Assembly: GCA_002711995.1 (NCBI GenBank)
Contig: PASN01000013.1
Span: forward strand, 62,001 to 126,000
DNA from: Halobacteriovoraceae bacterium
GTDB taxonomy: Bacteria > Bdellovibrionota > Bacteriovoracia > Bacteriovoracales > Bacteriovoracaceae
Direction of reading: 5' to 3'
Length of the DNA stretch: 64,000 nt
Shown here piece after piece: positions 59,791 through 64,000 of the stretch. A program made the translations under genes and the position numbers. The notes below the pieces were generated by a model. That model saw only the letters and a program-made list of their open reading frames with translations, was not told the DNA's origin and made no database searches. The stretch's first letter is position 1. Each line of letters opens with the position of its first letter.

Positions 59791-60792
59791 ATGGAAAAAT
59801 TACTATTCCACATATTAATTATCTTTGGTTTCTCTTCCCCTGCATTTGGGAAGGTCGAAATTTCAATTCCCGAATCTAGATGTGAGACTGTCGATACTCT
59901 ATCGTTTATGAATAAAGAGGTAAAAAAACTCTTTTCCACTCCAACTGAACAAGGAAGCCTGGGCTGGTGCTATGGGCTTACAGCTGCAGAACTTATATCC
60001 GCCGAAATCGGCATGCCAGTATCCGCCGCACACATCTCGGCACTATTTAATAAGAAAGCTGAAAGTAATTTCTTTATTCGCACAATGAAAAAGTTTTTAA
60101 ATTCTTCATCATCAGATGTTTATGAAAGTGGAGAAATTGATCTTGCAATTAAAAATGTGCTCCAAAAGAAAGTTTGTCTAGAAGATGATATGCCATTCAT
60201 TGACAATTCTAGCGGGGGGCTGCCTTCCGCTATCTTAGGCCTAGATAGGGCAAGAAAAGCGAAGCTTAAAGGTGAAGAAGAGTATGCTTGTCATGAAATT
60301 GCGAACTCAAAGGCATTGCTAAACCTAGAATATTCTATAAAAGAAATTATGGAAGTCTTGGATCAATACAGTCTAAATTCGGGGATCGAAAAGTTAATGG
60401 ATCAGCACTGCGGTGATCAGAAAATTAAGGTCCCTATAATGAAGATAAAGAGTATAAGAGTACCCAGGCGTGGCTCAAATAAAGAACTTTCTGCAAAATT
60501 GGGAAAGCTCTTTGGAAAGATTGAGAAAAAACTCGTGTCTGGCAAACCTGTTGGTATTAGCTATGATGCCATCAAGGTTTCCTCTTATGATTCTAAACAT
60601 ACAGGTTCTGTAATTGGTCGCAAGTGGTTCAATGGCAGATGCAACTTTAAAATTCGAAACTACTGGGGGGATAACTGCTTTGAATACAACCGAAAAGATA
60701 TTAGTGCTTGTAAGCACAATGACAGTGGTGCATTTTGGGTAACGGACCAGAAGTTTTTCGAAATGGTTTATAAAATAACCCTAATAGAGTAG
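59791..60792 (+). CDS. Secreted papain-like cysteine protease, paralogue A
   Basis: A 333-residue exported protein. After a signal peptide (IIFGFSSPAFG) comes EQGSLGWCYGLTAAELISAE, with Gln54 (oxyanion) and Cys60 (nucleophile). His270 in KHTGSVIGRKW and Asn290 in KIRNYWGDNC complete a papain-type triad, and extra Cys residues probably form disulphides. About 200 residues between Cys and His are helical and not typical of papain. No Shine-Dalgarno is seen; a TCCGATAGTAAT element just upstream is shared with paralogue B. It likely digests proteins outside the cell or in the periplasm. Confidence 0.78.
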   Translation: MEKLLFHILIIFGFSSPAFGKVEISIPESRCETVDTLSFMNKEVKKLFSTPTEQGSLGWCYGLTAAELISAEIGMPVSAAHISALFNKKAESNFFIRTMKKFLNSSSSDVYESGEIDLAIKNVLQKKVCLEDDMPFIDNSSGGLPSAILGLDRARKAKLKGEEEYACHEIANSKALLNLEYSIKEIMEVLDQYSLNSGIEKLMDQHCGDQKIKVPIMKIKSIRVPRRGSNKELSAKLGKLFGKIEKKLVSGKPVGISYDAIKVSSYDSKHTGSVIGRKWFNGRCNFKIRNYWGDNCFEYNRKDISACKHNDSGAFWVTDQKFFEMVYKITLIE

Positions 60793-60887
60793 TCAACTAC
60801 CTGAGTGAACAAGGGTGAAGGGTTGACTAATAAGTGAGTTTCAAGGTTAGAGACTAATATTGTAACTAGAAACTCCGATATTAATGC

Positions 60888-61985
60888 ATGAATCCTATTA
60901 AACTTTCATTCATTTTGCCACTTCTTCTTATATCGCAAAATAGTCTTCAGGCTGAAAGCCTTAAAGTTAAGGTTCCTAAGTCACTTTGTTCTGATTTAGA
61001 TATAAGAGACACTATGAAGTCAGATGAATTAAAAGAGCATTTTACCAGGCCTAGGAGTCAAGGTAGTAGCGGCTGGTGCTATGGTTTTGTGGCTGCAGAT
61101 CTACTTTCAGTTGAGGCTGAAGTTCCTCTTTCTTCTACACATGTTTCATCAATCTATAACTCGGCTATTTTTAAAGAAGCTTTGGAGAACGAAAAAGGTA
61201 AATTCTATATATATAAGACTTATAAAAGGACTAGCAGGAAAGGGTCCGATCCAGAGTTTAAAAAGATTTTAAGCGGAGGAAATATTTATTGGGCCGTAAA
61301 GGATTCAGTAGATAAGAGATACCTATGCTCTGAAAAAGACCTTCCTTTTGACGCTAGCGGGCTGGAGACCACCAAATCTGAACTTATTAATAACTTAGAA
61401 AATATCAAGAAGTTGGAATGGCCAAGCCTTCCTTCAAAACTTGGGTGCGAACGAGCCAAATCTATAGTTGAATTCTTGGGGGTAAATGCCTCCGTTTATG
61501 AGGTTTGGAAATTGATTCTAAACAATAATGTTAACATTTCTTTGGAAAAACTTACTTCAATGAGTTGCAAAGATCCTGTCAAATTAGATAGTTCTATTGA
61601 GGTAAAACGTCTTAAAATTCCTAAGGCTGATAGCAAAAAGTACGCGAGAAGTAGTTTTGGTAAAAGAAAGTTGGAGCGTGACACAAAAAAGATTATTAAA
61701 GCTTTTAAAAAAATTGGGTATCTTCTTTCACATGGCCGACCTGTGGCCGTTAACTACAATGCCAACCATATAAGTATTGTGGAAGGAGATCATAGCAGTA
61801 GTATAACTGGACGAAGATGGAAAAATGGAAGATGTGAATACAAAGTCAGAAATAGTTGGGGAGAATCCTGTATTGAATATAATGATTCTGACATCACCGG
61901 ATGTAACCGTGAGGAGGGATCGTTTTGGGTAACAGATCAGAAACTGTATGAAATGGCTCAAGACATTTTTTATATTGACTCTTAG
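60888..61985 (+). CDS. Secreted papain-like cysteine protease, paralogue B
   Basis: A 365-residue paralogue of the gene at 59791. The signal peptide ends near LQAES. SQGSSGWCYGFVAADLLS carries Cys64, GDHSSSITGRRW carries His302 and VRNSWGESC carries Asn322; the His-Asn spacing of 20 equals that of paralogue A. The closing motif FWVTDQK is also shared. No ribosome site precedes the ATG, and the upstream element TCCGATATTAAT matches that of paralogue A. Its 3' end overlaps a small secreted protein gene by 38 bp. Confidence 0.78.
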   Translation: MNPIKLSFILPLLLISQNSLQAESLKVKVPKSLCSDLDIRDTMKSDELKEHFTRPRSQGSSGWCYGFVAADLLSVEAEVPLSSTHVSSIYNSAIFKEALENEKGKFYIYKTYKRTSRKGSDPEFKKILSGGNIYWAVKDSVDKRYLCSEKDLPFDASGLETTKSELINNLENIKKLEWPSLPSKLGCERAKSIVEFLGVNASVYEVWKLILNNNVNISLEKLTSMSCKDPVKLDSSIEVKRLKIPKADSKKYARSSFGKRKLERDTKKIIKAFKKIGYLLSHGRPVAVNYNANHISIVEGDHSSSITGRRWKNGRCEYKVRNSWGESCIEYNDSDITGCNREEGSFWVTDQKLYEMAQDIFYIDS

Positions 61986-62286
61986 TGCCTATAAAGCTTT
62001 TGGTGGTAACCTAACTTTACCGGATGCAAAGATGGTCACCATTAAGGTTGAAGGGAACAAAATTTTTACCAAGGAGTGTAAAGCACCTTCAAATTGCTTT
62101 GATTTTCCTAAAGAGTTAAAGTTTTACTCATACCAAAGTCCATTGTTTTCATTGTGTTATCAAAGTGGTGGAACTCCTAAGTTTGTTAAGATTGATGGTA
62201 AAAAACACAAAATAGAATTCTGCTTTAAAAATAACAAGGGAGTAGACCTGGAAACTCTGATGAAGGCATATAAGGCTTACAAGTAA
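61948..62286 (+). CDS. Small secreted Cys-containing protein next to proteases
   Basis: A 112-residue protein with a signal peptide (FFILTLSAYKAFGG) and a compact mature domain containing four Cys (KECKAPSNCFDF, SLCYQSGG, IEFCFKN). It starts 38 bp inside the end of protease B in another frame, so it is co-transcribed and probably translationally coupled. No family is recognised. Its size, export and linkage would fit a protease inhibitor or chaperone for the papain-like enzymes, but that is only inference. Confidence 0.62.
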   Translation: MKWLKTFFILTLSAYKAFGGNLTLPDAKMVTIKVEGNKIFTKECKAPSNCFDFPKELKFYSYQSPLFSLCYQSGGTPKFVKIDGKKHKIEFCFKNNKGVDLETLMKAYKAYK

Positions 62287-62333
62287 TCTTCTTAAGTGAA
62301 CTTTAAGAGAAAAATCTTCCCGAAGCATAAAAG

Positions 62334-62363
62334 AAAGTTCCCACTTATAAAGTTCCCACTTAT
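62334..62363 (+). repeat. Two tandem 15-bp repeats at the fecR-like promoter
   Basis: AAAGTTCCCACTTAT occurs twice without a gap (62334-62348, 62349-62363). An imperfect inverted relative, TTAAGTGAACTTTA, lies upstream at about 62292. The duplication places TTCCCA 17 bases before TATAAT, creating the promoter. Confidence 0.85.
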
Positions 62364-62366
62364 AAT
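62338..62366 (+). promoter_or_regulatory. Promoter placing transcription start at the ATG (leaderless candidate)
   Basis: TTCCCA (62338-62343), a 17-base spacer and a perfect TATAAT (62361-62366) are followed after 6 bases by the ATG of the FecR-domain gene, so transcription should begin at or next to the start codon. Confidence 0.55.
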
Positions 62367-62372
62367 GTTGTA

Positions 62373-63374
62373 ATGAATAAATTTATAGTTACTTACCTTT
62401 TTTTATTACTATCAGCTTCAACCTTTTCTTCAGAAATTAGCGTTCTATTTGTGAAAGGCACTGCTTATGTTACTGATGAGTCTACTCAAAAGCGGCTCAA
62501 TAAAGGTGATGTCATCAACGAGGGTGAGAGCATTGAGACAAAAAAGAATTCATTTTTAATTCTTAAGATCAGTGAGCATTCAAAACATAAGATTGATCCT
62601 GAAACAATTGTTCAAATTGAGTCACTTCCATATAAGTTTGAGGGGGGAGAAGAGATTGAACAGCCAGCTCAGATTTACTTAAAAGTAGGCACCATAATGT
62701 CTGAGATATTTGAAAAGTCCGACAATGAGAGTGCCATCGTACGAACCAACTCAACATCTATGGGAGTTCGGGGAACTAAATTCCTAGTTAATCAAAATGA
62801 TAGTGATGTTCTTTTGAGTGTTGAAGAAGGTGTAGTCGAAATTAAAAATAATAATCAAGCAGACATTGTTGAGGCCAATCAGTCAGTTGTTGTTGAAAAT
62901 GACAAGGTATTCACCGCCGTTCGTCCATACAAATTTCAAAAACAAATTAATTGGAGTTTTAGAGAGGATACTCTGCGCTCATTCAATGAGGTGAGGGCAG
63001 CTTATAAAAGTGAGTTCTTAAAAAAGAGGCGTCCTTGGAAAAGAGATCAATTGCGTTGGCAAAACTTTAAAAAAGAAAGAAAAACTCGCTTAGAGCACTA
63101 TCAAAATGAAGTCAAAGATCTAACCAAAAATAAAAAACTGAAAGTAAAAATGAAACAAATCCAGAAACGTCTCATGGAAAGAGCTGTCTTAAAGGACAAA
63201 AAAGATTTAATTGATCATAACCGACCCAAAGAGACGATAAAAAGACAACTTTTGGAAAGGCCAGCTTTAAATAAGGATCTAAAGCGAGAGGCATGGAAAA
63301 GAAGAAGGCAGATTAGGCGTGAGAATCACGATAAACCTTCAGGGAAAAACACCGCTACCGACCATCAGCAATAA
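62373..63374 (+). CDS. Exported FecR-domain protein with basic coiled C-terminus
   Basis: A 333-residue protein with a signal peptide (YLFLLLSASTFSS). Residues 20-180 form a FecR domain: VKGTAYVTDESTQKRLNKGD, INEGESIETKKNSFLILKI, TNSTSMGVRGTKFLVNQ and VLLSVEEGVVEIKNNNQADI. The C-terminal 130 residues are strongly basic and helical (repeated KRR/KKER/RRQIRR clusters). There is no Shine-Dalgarno; a perfect TATAAT 6 bases upstream suggests a leaderless message. FecR domains usually sense or bind periplasmic components; here no sigma factor is adjacent. Confidence 0.8.
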   Translation: MNKFIVTYLFLLLSASTFSSEISVLFVKGTAYVTDESTQKRLNKGDVINEGESIETKKNSFLILKISEHSKHKIDPETIVQIESLPYKFEGGEEIEQPAQIYLKVGTIMSEIFEKSDNESAIVRTNSTSMGVRGTKFLVNQNDSDVLLSVEEGVVEIKNNNQADIVEANQSVVVENDKVFTAVRPYKFQKQINWSFREDTLRSFNEVRAAYKSEFLKKRRPWKRDQLRWQNFKKERKTRLEHYQNEVKDLTKNKKLKVKMKQIQKRLMERAVLKDKKDLIDHNRPKETIKRQLLERPALNKDLKREAWKRRRQIRRENHDKPSGKNTATDHQQ

Positions 63375-63409
63375 GTGAGAAAATTTAATTTGGATTTAAT
63401 CTAAGAGAA

Positions 63410-63484
63410 TGGTGGTCGTAGCTGGGATTGAACCAGCGACCCCTTCGATGTCAACGAAGTGCTCTCCCACTGAGCTATACGACC
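63410..63484 (-). tRNA. tRNA-Val (GAC), CCA encoded
   Basis: On the minus strand the acceptor GGTCGTA pairs with TACGACC. The D arm is GCTC...GAGC, the anticodon arm CTTCG-TTGACAT-CGAAG gives anticodon GAC (valine), and the T arm is GCTGG-TTCAATC-CCAGC. A discriminator A and a genomic CCA (63412-63410) follow. All stems are perfect. Confidence 0.95.
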
Positions 63485-63576
63485 TTAATCAATCAAGTAT
63501 CGGTAAGTTACTTTATTAATCCTTGCATAGTCAATTTTTTTTCTGCTAGCATTGCGGCAAGTCAAAAAGGAGTCGC

Positions 63577-64000
63577 ATGCGTATATTTCTCATCTTTTCT
63601 TTCTTCCTTCTGAGCTCTTGCTACCAAAATCAAACAATAAATTTGAATAAACAAAGCAACGCAACTTTCTGCCTTTTTGGAGATGCTGGTACAGGAACTA
63701 AAGATCAAGAGAAAGTAGCAAGGCTTTTGAAAGAAGAGAATTGTCACGCTTATTTTTATTTAGGAGATATTATCTATCCTAAAGGTCTCACTTCTGCTGA
63801 GGACAAGGCCGCACAAGAACTATTCTTTAAATACTATGGTGACATTCTAGAAAGAAAAGACATGTTTCTTATGATGGGCAATCATGACTATCATGGAAAT
63901 GTAGAGGCCTGGCTAGAAATCGCAAAAAAACACCCAAAACTTCATTACCCATCTCACTATTACTTAGCAAAAATAAATGATGTTTGTTTTCCCATAATGA
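63577..64000 (+). CDS. Metallophosphoesterase lipoprotein, N-terminal part
   Basis: The gene runs off the right edge, with 141 codons visible. The ATG at 63577 follows AAAAAGGAG. A lipoprotein signal (FSFFLLSSC, Cys15) leads a calcineurin-like phosphoesterase domain: CLFGDAGTG, then YFYLGDIIYPKG and MGNHDYHG, the first three metal-binding blocks. The spacing resembles purple acid phosphatase-type enzymes. It is probably an outer-membrane or periplasmic phosphatase. The remaining His blocks lie beyond the window. Confidence 0.85.
   Translation, partial: MRIFLIFSFFLLSSCYQNQTINLNKQSNATFCLFGDAGTGTKDQEKVARLLKEENCHAYFYLGDIIYPKGLTSAEDKAAQELFFKYYGDILERKDMFLMMGNHDYHGNVEAWLEIAKKHPKLHYPSHYYLAKINDVCFPIM

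Noticed and set aside
62569-62757. Antisense frame within the FecR-domain gene
   Set aside because: No ribosome site, and the composition is typical of antisense translation of a coding region.
1-64000. Mobile elements or CRISPR arrays
   Set aside because: No transposase, integrase, repeat-spacer array or terminal inverted repeats were seen; the only short tandem repeats are at 36694 and 62334.

Overview
The window reads as chromosomal DNA of a low-GC (about 40%) Gram-negative bacterium. The best guess is a Bdellovibrio-like organism (Bdellovibrionota, probably the Bacteriovorax/Halobacteriovorax side). Reasons are a TIGR02147-type regulator, abundant secreted proteases and lipoproteins of unrecognised families, a DUF4105 protein, outer-membrane genes (btuB, lnt, a BamC-like lipoprotein) and the housekeeping gene sequences. 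This is inferred from gene content. No rRNA, phage, transposon or CRISPR array was seen, and no gene-free stretch exceeds 300 bases.

Layout. 1-9.8 kb (minus strand): the start of a DUF3419-like gene, a frameshifted plus-strand gene, then six overlapping genes in one operon. They encode an extended SDR reductase, a long acyl-ACP reductase with a cyanobacterial-AAR-like C-terminal half, an ANL acyl-adenylating enzyme, a UbiA prenyltransferase, a PEP-synthase/rifampin-phosphotransferase-like enzyme and a GNAT acyltransferase. This looks like an unassigned lipid or aldehyde-derived biosynthetic pathway. 9.9-14.2 kb: an autonomous 27-aa membrane peptide gene, a diacylglycerol-kinase-like gene, a cobalamin riboswitch with btuB, and a stand-alone DnaA domain I protein. 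14.3-20.1 kb (minus): a nearly complete pantothenate-to-CoA operon (KARI-like reductase, panB, coaX, coaBC, panC) ending in hflX. 20.2-23.9 kb: class IV aminotransferase, yacG, inositol-phosphatase family, a coiled-coil membrane protein and a HEAT-repeat protein.

23.9-31 kb: BamC-like lipoprotein with lnt, a subtilisin-like protease, a DksA homologue with half its zinc cysteines, a trypsin-like lipoprotein lacking its catalytic His and Ser, mltG and ruvX. 31-36.7 kb: rho, DUF1385, prfA, prmC, murA, hinT. 36.9-41.2 kb: a TIGR02147-like regulator and several envelope proteins. 41.2-48.5 kb: guaB, guaA, a small gene, and dnaE, which carries an in-frame TGA inside its C-terminal OB-fold.

48.5-63.4 kb is rich in exported proteins. 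It holds a secreted protein, a FlgT-like lipoprotein, four paralogous small exported proteins around an HExxH-DUF4105 protein, then (after queC, a phosphohexomutase, a ferredoxin and a Na+/H+ antiporter) two secreted papain-like proteases, a small secreted partner and a FecR-domain protein. A tRNA-Val(GAC) and the start of a metallophosphoesterase lipoprotein close the window. The strongest leads are the acyl-ACP reductase operon, the four-copy exported family, the dnaE internal stop and the inactive trypsin-like lipoprotein.
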